A stretch of 64,000 nucleotides of DNA from Variovorax sp. CF079 (GTDB lineage Bacteria; Pseudomonadota; Gammaproteobacteria; Burkholderiales; Burkholderiaceae_C). Where the stretch lies: contig NZ_FMZU01000014.1 in NCBI RefSeq assembly GCF_900101545.1, positions 62,001-126,000 on the forward strand. The letters are read 5' to 3'. Numbering within the stretch: the stretch's first letter is position 1; every line of letters begins with the position of its first letter. Under the pieces are notes generated by a model that did no database searches, was not told the DNA's origin, and was given only the letters and a program-made list of their open reading frames with translations. Shown here in pieces: positions 1 to 7,930 of this stretch. A program made the translations under genes and the position numbers.

Positions 1-800
1 AGCGCCAGGATGGCCAGCAGCGAGGCCACCGCGAAGGCGGCGACCGACTGGTACTCGTTGTAGAGCACTTCGACGTGCAGCGGCATGGTGTTGGTCTGGC
101 CGCGGATGTGGCCCGACACCACCGACACCGCGCCGAACTCGCCCATGGCGCGCGCGTTGCAAAGGATCACGCCGTAGAGCAGCCCCCACTTGATGTTGGG
201 CAGCGTCACGCGCCAGAAGGTCTGCCAGCCCGTCGCGCCGAGCACGATGGCGGCTTGCTCCTCGTCGGTGCCTTGCGCCTGCATCAGCGGAATGAGTTCG
301 CGTGCGATGAAGGGAAAGGTCACGAACACGGTGGCCAGCACAATGCCGGGCACCGCGAAGATGACCTTGACGTCGTGTGCCGCGAGCCACGGGCCGAACC
401 AGCCCTGCGCGCCGAAGATCAGCACGTAGATCAGGCCGGCGACCACCGGCGAGACCGCAAAAGGCAAATCGACCAGCGTGGTGAGAAAGGCCTTGCCCCG
501 GAACTCGAACTTGGCGATGGCCCACGCGGCCGCCACGCCGAAGACCAGGTTCATCGGCACCGCGATCGCGGCCGTGATCAGGGTGAGGCGGATCGCGCTC
601 CAGGCATCGGGTTCCTTGAGCGCTTCGATGTAGGCGTTGATGCCCTTGCGCAGCGCCTCGGTCGCCACAGCGGCCAGCGGCAGCACGAGGAACAGGAACA
701 TGAAGGCCAGCGCCAGGCCGATCAGGGTCCAGCGCACCCAGGCCGATTCGGTGGTGCCGGCCTGCGCGCGGCGAATCGTTCTCGATGAAGCCGCGCTCAT
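1..800 (-). CDS. cysW: Sulfate/thiosulfate ABC transporter permease CysW (3' end cut by window edge)
   Basis: Inner-membrane permease subunit that pairs with CysT to pass sulfate or thiosulfate from the periplasmic binding protein into the cytoplasm, powered by CysA. About 266 residues are present; the C-terminus runs off the left edge. Seen: several hydrophobic segments and the permease EAA region around GATGWQTFWRVTLPNI. The ATG at 800 overlaps the cysT stop in an ATGA, so the two are translationally coupled. cysA would be expected next, outside the window. The identification is firm because of sequence and gene order sbp-cysT-cysW. Confidence 0.95.
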   Translation of the reverse strand, partial: MSAASSRTIRRAQAGTTESAWVRWTLIGLALAFMFLFLVLPLAAVATEALRKGINAYIEALKEPDAWSAIRLTLITAAIAVPMNLVFGVAAAWAIAKFEFRGKAFLTTLVDLPFAVSPVVAGLIYVLIFGAQGWFGPWLAAHDVKVIFAVPGIVLATVFVTFPFIARELIPLMQAQGTDEEQAAIVLGATGWQTFWRVTLPNIKWGLLYGVILCNARAMGEFGAVSVVSGHIRGQTNTMPLHVEVLYNEYQSVAAFAVASLLAILA

Positions 801-1687
801 GCCGATGCCCCCCTGCGGCGCTGCCAGGCCTGCAGGCCGTTGATGACCAGCAGCAGCAGGAACGAAATGACCAGCATCACCAGCGCGACCGCGGTGGCGC
901 CCGCGAAGTCGTACTGCTCCAGCTTGCCGATGATGATCAGCGGCGTGATCTCTGAAATCATCGGCATGTTCCCGGCGATGAAGATCACCGAGCCGTACTC
1001 GCCGATCGCACGTGCGAAGGCCATCGCGAAGCCGGTCAGGAGCGCCGGCGTGATCGAAGGCAGGATCACCTTGGTGAAGGTCTGCAGCCGTGTCGCGCCA
1101 AGGCTGGTCGCGGCCTCTTCGAGTTCCTTCTCGGTGTCTTCCAGCACCGGCTGCACCGTTCGCACCACGAAAGGCAGCCCGATGAAGATCAGCGCGATCA
1201 CCACGCCGGCCGGCGTGAAGGCCAGCTTGATGCCCATCGGTTCGAGGAACTGGCCGATCCAGCCGTTGCCGGCGAGCAGCGCGGTCAGCGAAATGCCGGC
1301 GACGGCCGTGGGCAGCGCAAAAGGCAGATCGACGAGCGCATCGACAATGCGCTTGCCGGGAAACTTGTAGCGCACCAGCACCCAGGCCACGAGCAGGCCG
1401 AACACCAGGTTGACCAGCGCGGCGATCAGCGAGGCGCCGAAGGTGAGCCGGTACGAGGCCATCACGCGCGGCGCGGTCACCGCCACCCAGAACTGCTCCC
1501 AACTCAGGGTGAAGGTCTTGAAGACCAGCGCCGACAACGGGATCAGGACGATCAGGCTCAGGTACAGGATCGAGAAGCCGAGCGTGATGTGAAAGCCCGG
1601 CAGCACGCGCCGCGAGGCGCCCGTGTTCCCTGCACGCGCAAGCGGCGCCGCCGCGGACGGCAGCGCCGAAGAGATGGCACCGCTCAT
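797..1687 (-). CDS. cysT: Sulfate/thiosulfate ABC transporter permease CysT (CysU)
   Basis: Partner permease of CysW in the sulfate importer, 296 residues, a normal length for the family. Seen: a hydrophilic N-terminus of about 30 residues, then about six membrane segments; the cytoplasmic EAA loop is visible as EEAATSLGATRLQTFTKVILP. It lies 86 bp downstream of the binding-protein gene, and that gap holds a GC-rich hairpin repeat (copy A). The stop overlaps cysW. Role follows from the family and the operon. Confidence 0.95.
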   Translation of the reverse strand: MSGAISSALPSAAAPLARAGNTGASRRVLPGFHITLGFSILYLSLIVLIPLSALVFKTFTLSWEQFWVAVTAPRVMASYRLTFGASLIAALVNLVFGLLVAWVLVRYKFPGKRIVDALVDLPFALPTAVAGISLTALLAGNGWIGQFLEPMGIKLAFTPAGVVIALIFIGLPFVVRTVQPVLEDTEKELEEAATSLGATRLQTFTKVILPSITPALLTGFAMAFARAIGEYGSVIFIAGNMPMISEITPLIIIGKLEQYDFAGATAVALVMLVISFLLLLVINGLQAWQRRRGASA

Positions 1688-1691
1688 CGTG

Positions 1692-1770
1692 CCCCCACGC
1701 TCTGCACTAACGTGTCATCGCTGCCCCCCGAGGGGGCTTTCGCTTGCTTGAAGCGGTTCGGCGCGGCGCT
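1692..1770 (+). repeat. Intergenic hairpin repeat, copy A (sbp-cysT gap)
   Basis: The core at 1692-1737 begins CCCCCACGCT, carries CGTGTC, and ends in a hairpin GCCCCC-CGA-GGGGGC (1723-1737). The core resembles copies B (12895-12945, minus) and C (43342-43391, plus). Here it is inverted relative to the leftward genes. It fills the gap between the sulfate-binding-protein gene and its permease gene, where it could halt decay or reduce read-through. The tail after 1737 differs from the other copies. Confidence 0.7.
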
Positions 1771-1773
1771 CAT

Positions 1774-2775
1774 TTATTTGCCGCCGGGCGTATAGAGCTT
1801 GTCGAACTGCCCGCCGTCGTTGAAGTGCACCTTCTGCGCTTCGCTGAGGCTGCCGAACAGCTCCTGCACGGTGAAGAGCTGCAGCGGCTTGAAGGTCGCC
1901 GCGTACTTCTTGAGCACCGCATCGGAGCGCGGGCGCAGCGCGTGCTTGGCCGCGATTTCCTGCGCTTCGTCCGAATAGAGGTAGTCGAGGTAGGCCTTGG
2001 CCAGTTCGCCGGTGCCCTTCTTCACCACCGTGCGCTCGACCACGGCCACCGGGTTCTCGGCCAGGATGCTGATCGAGGGGTACACCGCATCGACCTTGCC
2101 GGCGCCGAACTCGCGGTCGATGGAGACCACTTCCGATTCGAAGGTGATCAGCACGTCGCCGATGTTGCGCTGCAGGAAGGCGGTGGTCGCATCGCGGCCG
2201 CCGCGCGCGAGGATGGGCACGTTCTTGAACAGCTTGCCGACGAACTCGGCCGCTTGCGCGTCGCTGCCGCCCTTCTTCTTCACGTAGCCCCAGGCGGCCA
2301 GGTAGGCATAGCGGCCGTTGCCGCCGGTCTTGGGGTTCACGATCACGACCTGGGTGCCGGGCTTGACGAGATCGTCCCAGTCCTTGATGCCCTTCGGGTT
2401 GCCGTTGCGCGTCAGGAACAGCATGGTGGACGTGGTGGGTGCCGCATTGTTCGGGAAGCGCTTGGCCCAGTCCTTGGCGACCACGCCGGCGTTGGCGAGG
2501 AACTCGATGTCGGTGCTGGTGTTCATCGTCACCACGTCGGCCTCCAGCCCGTCGGCCACGGCACGCGCCTGTGCGCTGGAGCCGGCGTGCGACTGGTCGA
2601 TCTTGACCTCCTTGCCCGTGGTCTTCTTGTAGTTCGCCACGAAGGCGGCGTTGTAGTCCTTGTAGAACTCGCGCGCCACGTCATAGGACACGTTGAGCAG
2701 GGTCTGGGCCGAGGTCGCGCCGGCAGCGGCGAGCGCCAGGGCGCCGAGGATCGTCTTGATGGTTCTGGAGGTCAT
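1774..2775 (-). CDS. sbp: Periplasmic sulfate-binding protein (first copy)
   Basis: Extracytoplasmic receptor that delivers sulfate to CysTW. 333 residues. Seen: a Sec signal peptide of about 24 residues ending near TSAQ, then the family opening LLNVSYDVAREFYKDYN; SHAGSSAQARAV and the stretch from NPKTGGNGR are family hallmarks. The ATG at 2775 was chosen because it starts the signal peptide and overlaps the preceding hydrolase stop (ATGA); the frame stays open further upstream but that part is not family-like. A second binding protein is encoded at 12954-13982. Confidence 0.95.
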   Translation of the reverse strand: MTSRTIKTILGALALAAAGATSAQTLLNVSYDVAREFYKDYNAAFVANYKKTTGKEVKIDQSHAGSSAQARAVADGLEADVVTMNTSTDIEFLANAGVVAKDWAKRFPNNAAPTTSTMLFLTRNGNPKGIKDWDDLVKPGTQVVIVNPKTGGNGRYAYLAAWGYVKKKGGSDAQAAEFVGKLFKNVPILARGGRDATTAFLQRNIGDVLITFESEVVSIDREFGAGKVDAVYPSISILAENPVAVVERTVVKKGTGELAKAYLDYLYSDEAQEIAAKHALRPRSDAVLKKYAATFKPLQLFTVQELFGSLSEAQKVHFNDGGQFDKLYTPGGK

Positions 2776-3344
2776 GGTCTTGCTTCGAGTTGGGGACGGC
2801 CGGCCATCAGGGGCGTGGGCTCGTCCGTCAGCGATTGGAGCAGAGCCAGGCCCAAAGGCCAGTCGCCATGCCCCGAATCGATGTTGATGTGGCCGGCATT
2901 CTGCATGCGAACGAATTCGCTGCCCCAGGCGCGGGCATAGGCGCCGGCCAGGCGCACCGGGCAATAAGGGTCGTTGCTGCTGGCCACCAGGATGCTGCGG
3001 TACGGCAGCCTCGCGTAGGGCACGGGCGCGAAATCGGACAGCACGGCGCGGCGCTCCGGGTCGGCCGGCGCCACCAGCAGGGCCCCGCGGATACGCGCGG
3101 CCGCCGCCTCGGACAGGTGTGCGGTCGTGATGCAACCCAGGCTGTGCGCGGCGATCACCACCGGGCCCGGGCTTTCCAGCACGAGCTTCTCGAGCGCGGC
3201 CACCCAGGCTGTGCGCTTCGGCGTCACCCAGTCGTCCTGCAGCACCCGCACCGCGCCCTGCATGCGTTCCGCCCACAGGCTTTGCCAGTGGCCGGGGCCG
3301 GAGTCGCGCCAGCCCGGAACGATGATGATGGTTGGCTTCGTCAC
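2772..3344 (-). CDS. RBBP9/YdeN-type alpha/beta serine hydrolase
   Basis: Small cytoplasmic hydrolase of the RBBP9/YdeN family, 190 residues with a GTG start; the substrate is unknown. Seen: the family opening KPTIIIVPGWRDSGPGHWQ, the nucleophile motif AHSLGC, an acid in the strand VASSNDPYC, and a catalytic His candidate in NAGHINIDSGHG. No ATG sits near the conserved start, and upstream residues of the open frame do not look family-like, so GTG at 3344 is preferred although its ribosome site is weak. Its stop overlaps the sbp start (ATGA), so it is translated with the sulfate transporter, which hints at a sulfur-related role without proving one. Confidence 0.75.
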   Translation of the reverse strand: MTKPTIIIVPGWRDSGPGHWQSLWAERMQGAVRVLQDDWVTPKRTAWVAALEKLVLESPGPVVIAAHSLGCITTAHLSEAAAARIRGALLVAPADPERRAVLSDFAPVPYARLPYRSILVASSNDPYCPVRLAGAYARAWGSEFVRMQNAGHINIDSGHGDWPLGLALLQSLTDEPTPLMAGRPQLEARP

Positions 3345-3372
3345 GCAGCGCTTTATCTGTTGGGCTGCGGCG

Positions 3373-3438
3373 TCAGGCGCAGGTACGGCCGGACGGCGTG
3401 AAGTTGGGGGCCGTATCGCCGAGTCGCAGGGTCGCCAT
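3373..3438 (-). pseudogene. Peroxiredoxin 5' remnant (21 codons)
   Basis: A start codon with a good ribosome site (GGAG, 6 bp before ATG at 3438) is followed by MATLRLGDTAPNF, which matches the opening of AhpC/Tsa-type 1-Cys peroxiredoxins. The match stops after Phe-13 and a stop codon follows after 21 residues. The catalytic region (PADFTPVCTTE in the family) is absent. The hydrolase GTG start is 28 bp further on. The simplest reading is a deletion that removed the body of a peroxiredoxin gene and left its promoter and leader in front of the sulfur operon. It could instead be a translated leader peptide. Confidence 0.6.
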
Positions 3439-3542
3439 GGTCGCTCCGTGGATGGATGGGAGCGCCGATTCTGCAAAGCATCGCTTCGATGACAAACGAA
3501 TATCTACTTGTTTCGATATGGCGTTTGGTGAATAAGAGCTTC

Positions 3543-4457
3543 TTACACCGTGAGCCTGAAGCCCCCGGCGCCGATGTGCTCGGCGAAGAAGTCGATCAGC
3601 TGGCGAATCGCCGGCACCAGCGCCCGGCGCGAAGGAAAGACCGCATGCAGGATGCCCGGCGGCGGCCCCCAGCCGGGCAGCACCTCGACCAGGCGGCCCG
3701 CTTCGAGATCTTCCTTGCACATGTAGTCGGGCAGCATGCTGGCGCCGACGCCTTCCACCACCGCGAATTTCAGCGTCAGCAGGTCATCCGCCAGGTAGCG
3801 CGGCGTGTGCTGCATCGTGTGCATCGCCCCGCCGGGGCCTTCCAGGCACCAGCTGGCCCGCCCGTCGGCGGCCGACTGGGAGACCGTGTCCAGGCGCCCC
3901 AGCTCATCCACCGTCCGTACCGGGCCCTGGCGCCGGAGCTGGTCCGGGCTGGCCACCAGCAAGCCCCGGGCAGTGGCGAACTGCTTGGCCACCAGCGTCG
4001 TGCTGTCCTCGATGACCGGCCGTACGCGCAGCGCCAGGTCGATGCCCTCCTCGATCAGGTCGACGGCCCGATTCAGGATGCGCATCTCGATCTGCACCGC
4101 CGGATAGCGGAGGATGAACTGCGCCACCAGCACCCCGATGCCGCTCTGCGCCAGCGTGATCGGACAGCTGATGCGCACCACGCCGCGCGGCTCGGTCTGC
4201 ACCTGCGCGATGGCTTCGGCCGCCGCCTCGGCGGCGTCGCGCATCGCGATGCTGTGGCGCAGGTAGAGCTCACCGGCCGGCGTCAGCGAGAGCCGCCGCG
4301 TGCTGCGCTGAAGCAGTTGCACACCCAGCCGCGCCTCGAGATCCGCCACGCGGCGCGACAGCCGCGACTTCGGCACGCCCAGCGCGCGGCCTGCCGCCGC
4401 AAAGCCGCCCCGCTCGGCCACCTCGGCAAAGAAAACCATGTCGTTGAGATCTTGCAT
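3543..4457 (-). CDS. LysR-family transcriptional regulator
   Basis: DNA-binding regulator, 304 residues from ATG 4457. Seen: N-terminal winged helix-turn-helix (about residues 1-60, with FAAAGRALGVPKSRLSRRVADLE), then the LysR effector domain. It is divergent from azoR with 134 bp between, the usual arrangement for a LysR protein that controls its neighbour. A GTG two codons upstream (4463) has the better-spaced AGGA and is an alternative start. The intergenic region holds GTCCT-N6-AGGAC (4468-4483) and an AGTCGACT palindrome, possible operator parts. The inducer is not evident; quinones or azo compounds would fit the neighbour. Confidence 0.85.
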   Translation of the reverse strand: MQDLNDMVFFAEVAERGGFAAAGRALGVPKSRLSRRVADLEARLGVQLLQRSTRRLSLTPAGELYLRHSIAMRDAAEAAAEAIAQVQTEPRGVVRISCPITLAQSGIGVLVAQFILRYPAVQIEMRILNRAVDLIEEGIDLALRVRPVIEDSTTLVAKQFATARGLLVASPDQLRRQGPVRTVDELGRLDTVSQSAADGRASWCLEGPGGAMHTMQHTPRYLADDLLTLKFAVVEGVGASMLPDYMCKEDLEAGRLVEVLPGWGPPPGILHAVFPSRRALVPAIRQLIDFFAEHIGAGGFRLTV

Positions 4458-4591
4458 GGCCACGATTGTCCTACCAACAGGACGATCTGTGTCACTTTTG
4501 CCGACTTATCAATCAGTCGACTCAAAAATAGACTATCTCCCATGCCGACCGCTTCCGTGCCGGCGCAAACATCGAAAGAGAGCGATAGATC

Positions 4592-5239
4592 ATGAAACTG
4601 CTGCACATCGATTCCAGCGTCCTGGGCGACAACTCCGTCTCGCGTCAATTGACGGCCGAAGTGGTGGCCGAATGGCGCCGCAACCACGCGGGCACCGAAG
4701 TCGACTACCTGGACCTGGCGGTTTCCGCCCCCAGCCACCTCGATGCCCACTCCCTGGGCTTCCGGGCGCCGGCAGGCACCGAATTCACCGAACGCCAGCG
4801 CAACGAGAACGCCGTCTCCGAAAAGCTGGTGAGCCAGTTTCTCGCGGCCGACGTGGTCGTGATCGGCGCGCCGTTCTACAACTTCTCGATCCCGAGCCAG
4901 CTCAAGGCCTGGATCGACCGCATCGCGCAAGTCGGCCGCACCTTCAAGTACACCGAGAAGGGACCTGTGGGCCTGGCCGGCGGCAAGACGGTGATCGTCG
5001 CCATCACCCGCGGCGGCATCTACTCGACCAGCGAAGGCGGCCAGGCGATGGAGCACCAGGAAAGCTACCTCAAGGTGGTCCTGGGCTTCCTCGGCGTCAC
5101 CGACGTGCGCTTCGTGCGCGCCGAAGGTCTGGCCATGGGCGAAGCGCCGAAGGCGGCCGCACTCGGCGCCGCACGCGCCGACATTTCCAACGTGGCGGGC
5201 GAAGCCGCCAATCAGGACGTCGCCGCCCTCGCCGCCTGA
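4592..5239 (+). CDS. azoR: FMN-dependent NADH:quinone oxidoreductase / azoreductase
   Basis: Cytoplasmic flavoprotein that reduces quinones and azo compounds with NADH, 215 residues. Seen: flavodoxin-like fold with the FMN loop HIDSSVLGDNSVSR at the N-terminus, the family motif APFYNFSIPSQLKAWIDRI near residue 95, and TRGGIYS near 147. The ATG at 4592 follows a GAGAGCG-type ribosome site. It is divergent from a LysR gene and convergent with a second flavin reductase 15 bp downstream. Confidence 0.93.
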   Translation: MKLLHIDSSVLGDNSVSRQLTAEVVAEWRRNHAGTEVDYLDLAVSAPSHLDAHSLGFRAPAGTEFTERQRNENAVSEKLVSQFLAADVVVIGAPFYNFSIPSQLKAWIDRIAQVGRTFKYTEKGPVGLAGGKTVIVAITRGGIYSTSEGGQAMEHQESYLKVVLGFLGVTDVRFVRAEGLAMGEAPKAAALGAARADISNVAGEAANQDVAALAA

Positions 5240-5254
5240 GGCATTGCAGAAGAA

Positions 5255-5806
5255 CTATGCGTGGCTCTTGATCCAGGCCACGTATTTGCCGACCCAGGTC
5301 TGCAGGAACTTCTTGGTGCCGCCCTCGGCGATGTGGCCCTTGTCGTCGAACAGGCCCTCCTTGTTCTGGAAGAAGGCCTCGGGCTGGCCCAGCGTGGGCA
5401 CGTCGAGGTAGGCCAGCACGTTGCGCAGGTGCTGCTGCGCGACCGCGGTGCCGATGGCGCCGACCGACACCCCGATCACGCCGGCCGGCTTGCCGGCCCA
5501 GGCGCTCTGGCCGTAGGGTCGCGAGGCATTGTCGATCGCATTCTTGAGCACGCCGGGCAACGAGCGGTTGTATTCCGGGGTCACGAACAAGAGGCCTTGC
5601 GACGCGGCGATTTCCGATTTGAGCCGCTTGACCGCGGGCGCCTGGTTGCCGTCGTCGTCCTGGTTGTAGAGCGGCAGGTCGTCGATGCGCAGGTGCTCGA
5701 AATTGAAGTCCGAGGGCGCGAGGTGCGCGATCGCGAGTGCGAGCTTGCGGTTGAACGAATCCTTGCGCAGGCTGCCGACGATGACGGCGATTCGGGTCTG
5801 GCTCAT
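5255..5806 (-). CDS. NAD(P)H-dependent FMN reductase, ChrR/quinone reductase type
   Basis: 183-residue flavodoxin-like reductase of the FMN_red family. Seen: IAVIVGSLRKDSFNRKLA at the N-terminus (FMN phosphate loop) and the signature TPEYNRSLPGVLKNAIDN with SRP following. Relatives reduce quinones, chromate or flavins. The gene stands alone between azoR (convergent) and the serine acetyltransferase gene (same strand, 80 bp downstream). Its place next to sulfonate genes could suggest flavin supply, but ssuE is already present at 12263, so a stress role is at least as likely. Confidence 0.88.
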   Translation of the reverse strand: MSQTRIAVIVGSLRKDSFNRKLALAIAHLAPSDFNFEHLRIDDLPLYNQDDDGNQAPAVKRLKSEIAASQGLLFVTPEYNRSLPGVLKNAIDNASRPYGQSAWAGKPAGVIGVSVGAIGTAVAQQHLRNVLAYLDVPTLGQPEAFFQNKEGLFDDKGHIAEGGTKKFLQTWVGKYVAWIKSHA

Positions 5807-5885
5807 GAAAACTCCTTTTGAACGGGGTTGACGGGAAGCGCCAGGAATTATCCGAAGCGCCTATGACCTTTTCCGGAAAGCCCAA

Positions 5886-6800
5886 TCACGGCAGCCGGTG
5901 CTGCGGCGCGTTCTGCAGGCTCGCCTGCGTCACGCTGGCGCCGGCCGGCACGTCGTCGATGATCCAGACGTTGCCCCCGATGGTCGCGCCCTTGCCCAAG
6001 TTCACGCGGCCCAGGATGGTGGCGCCGGCATAGATCACCACGTCGTCTTCCACGATCGGATGGCGCGGCAGGCCCTTCTGCAGGTTGCCGTCGACATCGG
6101 TCGGAAAGCGCTTCGCACCCAGCGTCACGGCCTGGTAGAGGCGCACGCGCTTGCCGATCACCGTGGTCTCGCCGATCACGACGCCCGTGCCGTGGTCGAT
6201 GAAGAAGCCGGCGTCGATCTGCGCGCCCGGATGGATGTCGATGCCGGTCTGTCCGTGCGCGAGCTCGGCCACGATGCGTGCCAAGAGCGGCAGGCCCAGG
6301 TCGTAGAGCTGGTGCGCGAGGCGGTGATGGATCATCGCCAGGATGCCGGGGTAGCACAGCAACACCTCGTCGACGCTGCGCGCGGCCGGGTCGCCCTGGT
6401 AGGCGGCGATCACGTCGCCGTCGAGCAGGCGGCGAATGCCGGGCAGCGCGGCTGCGAAAGCGCGCACCGCCTCCCCCGCCTCCGCATCGATCTCGGCCGC
6501 ATCGCGCGGCTGGTGACGCGCGTTGTAGCGCAGCTCCAGCCGGGCCTGCGTCAACAGCGACTGCAGGGACGAGTCCAGCGTGTGGCCGACGTAGAAGTCC
6601 TCGCTCTCGTGCCGCAAGTCGGGCGGCCCAAGCCGCATCGGGAACAGCGCGCCTTTCAGCGATTCGACGATGCTGGCCAGCGCATCACGCGAGGGGAACT
6701 CGCGGCTGCCCGGTTCGCGCGAACGCTTCTGGGAATCACGCCATTCGTCGCGCACCTCGTGCAGCGCGCTGACGATTTCACTTACATCGAATCCGGCCAT
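5886..6800 (-). CDS. epsC: Serine O-acetyltransferase (EpsC/CysE family)
   Basis: Makes O-acetylserine, the acceptor that captures sulfide as cysteine. 304 residues. Seen: an alpha-helical N-terminal half and a left-handed hexapeptide repeat half beginning near GIDIHPGAQIDAGFFIDHGTG (acetyl-CoA/serine site His), then VIGETTVIG. The start at 6800 has AAGGAG 6 bp upstream; an upstream ATG lacks this. It ends the long leftward sulfur operon, so the carbon acceptor for sulfide is made together with sulfonate uptake. It resembles the plant-like EpsC/SrpH branch more than enterobacterial CysE. Confidence 0.88.
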   Translation of the reverse strand: MAGFDVSEIVSALHEVRDEWRDSQKRSREPGSREFPSRDALASIVESLKGALFPMRLGPPDLRHESEDFYVGHTLDSSLQSLLTQARLELRYNARHQPRDAAEIDAEAGEAVRAFAAALPGIRRLLDGDVIAAYQGDPAARSVDEVLLCYPGILAMIHHRLAHQLYDLGLPLLARIVAELAHGQTGIDIHPGAQIDAGFFIDHGTGVVIGETTVIGKRVRLYQAVTLGAKRFPTDVDGNLQKGLPRHPIVEDDVVIYAGATILGRVNLGKGATIGGNVWIIDDVPAGASVTQASLQNAPQHRLP

Positions 6801-6862
6801 GGCTTGCTCCTTGTTTCCGCACATTGTTGCGGCATCGGGAGCAAACGCGGCGTCGGAAGGGT

Positions 6863-7078
6863 TTAGAGCTTGGCGATGGACACTTCGGTCGATTTCACCA
6901 GCGCGACCACGTCGGAGCCGGGCTTGAGCTGCAGCTCGTCGACCGAGCGCGTGGTGATGACCGAGGTCACGATGCCCCAGGCGGTCTCGACGTCGACTTC
7001 GGAGACGACGTCGCCTCGGATGATCTCGCGGACCTTGCCCTTGAACTGGTTGCGCACGTTGATGGCTTGGATGGACAT
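6863..7078 (-). CDS. mop: Molbindin-like single TOBE (Mop) domain protein
   Basis: 71-residue protein consisting of one Mop/TOBE domain, which binds molybdate or related oxyanions as an oligomer. Seen: MSIQAINVRNQFKGKV at the start, IIRGDVVSEVDVET, and VTSVITTRSVDELQLKPGSDV, all typical of the fold. It sits between ssuB and the acetyltransferase in the sulfonate operon with 36-62 bp gaps, an unusual place for a molybdate protein. It may buffer molybdate, which competes with sulfate; that is inference. Confidence 0.88.
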   Translation of the reverse strand: MSIQAINVRNQFKGKVREIIRGDVVSEVDVETAWGIVTSVITTRSVDELQLKPGSDVVALVKSTEVSIAKL

Positions 7079-7114
7079 GGAGGGACTCCTGTTGAAAAAG
7101 AAGGAAGAAGAAGA

Positions 7115-7924
7115 TCAGACCGCCCAGCGCAGGACGTGCGCCGGCCCGTCGGCCCAGCGCGTGTCGTTGGCCGGCTCGCCATCGGGTTTCTGCAGCACGC
7201 GGTCGAGGATGCGTTTCTCGATCGCCGCGAAAGCCGGATCGCCCTGCGAGCGCGGCCGCGCGAGCGCGATGTTTTCGTCCAGCGCGATGCGGCCGTCCTC
7301 GATCAGGATCACGCGGTCGGCCAGCGCCACGGCTTCCTGCACGTCGTGCGTGACCAGCAGGGCGGTGAAGCGGTGACGCTGCCACAGGTTCTCGATCAGG
7401 CGATGCATCTCGATGCGCGTCAGCGCATCGAGCGCGCCCAGCGGCTCGTCGAGCAGCAGCAGCCGAGGGTGATGCACCAGCGCACGCGCCAGCGAGACCC
7501 GCTGGCGCTGCCCGCCCGACAGGCGCGCCGGCCACTCGGCCTTGCGGTCGGCCAGGCCGACCTGCGCGAGCACTTCTTCGCCGCGCACGCGCGCCGCCGT
7601 CGGCAGGCCCAGCGTGACGTTCTCGAGCACGCGGCGCCACGGCAGGAGGCGCGCCTCCTGGAACATGATCCGCGTGTCGTCGTGCAGCCCGTCGACGGGC
7701 TTGCCGTCGGTGTAGAGGCCGCCTTCGGAGGCTTCCTCGAGGCCCGCGATCAGGCGCAGCAGCGTGCTCTTGCCGCAGCCGCTGCGGCCCACGATGGCGA
7801 TGAACTGGCCCGGCTCGATCGTGAGCTGCGTGTTGCGCAGCACCTCGCGCGTGCCGTAGCGCTTGTGGAGACCGCGCGCTTCGAGCCGCACGCCGGCAAA
7901 GCCTTGCTGGAGGATGGCGCTCAT
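7115..7924 (-). CDS. ssuB: Aliphatic sulfonate ABC transporter ATPase SsuB
   Basis: Cytoplasmic ATPase that powers sulfonate import through SsuC, 269 residues. Seen: Walker A GRSGCGKST near residue 48, signature LSGGQRQRVSLARAL, Walker B LLLLDEPLGALD, and the H-loop THD. The segment FQEARLLPW is typical of the SsuB/TauB branch. The ATG at 7924 is 6 bp from the ssuA1 stop, so it belongs to the same transcript. Confidence 0.93.
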   Translation of the reverse strand: MSAILQQGFAGVRLEARGLHKRYGTREVLRNTQLTIEPGQFIAIVGRSGCGKSTLLRLIAGLEEASEGGLYTDGKPVDGLHDDTRIMFQEARLLPWRRVLENVTLGLPTAARVRGEEVLAQVGLADRKAEWPARLSGGQRQRVSLARALVHHPRLLLLDEPLGALDALTRIEMHRLIENLWQRHRFTALLVTHDVQEAVALADRVILIEDGRIALDENIALARPRSQGDPAFAAIEKRILDRVLQKPDGEPANDTRWADGPAHVLRWAV

Positions 7925-7930
7925 GTTTTT

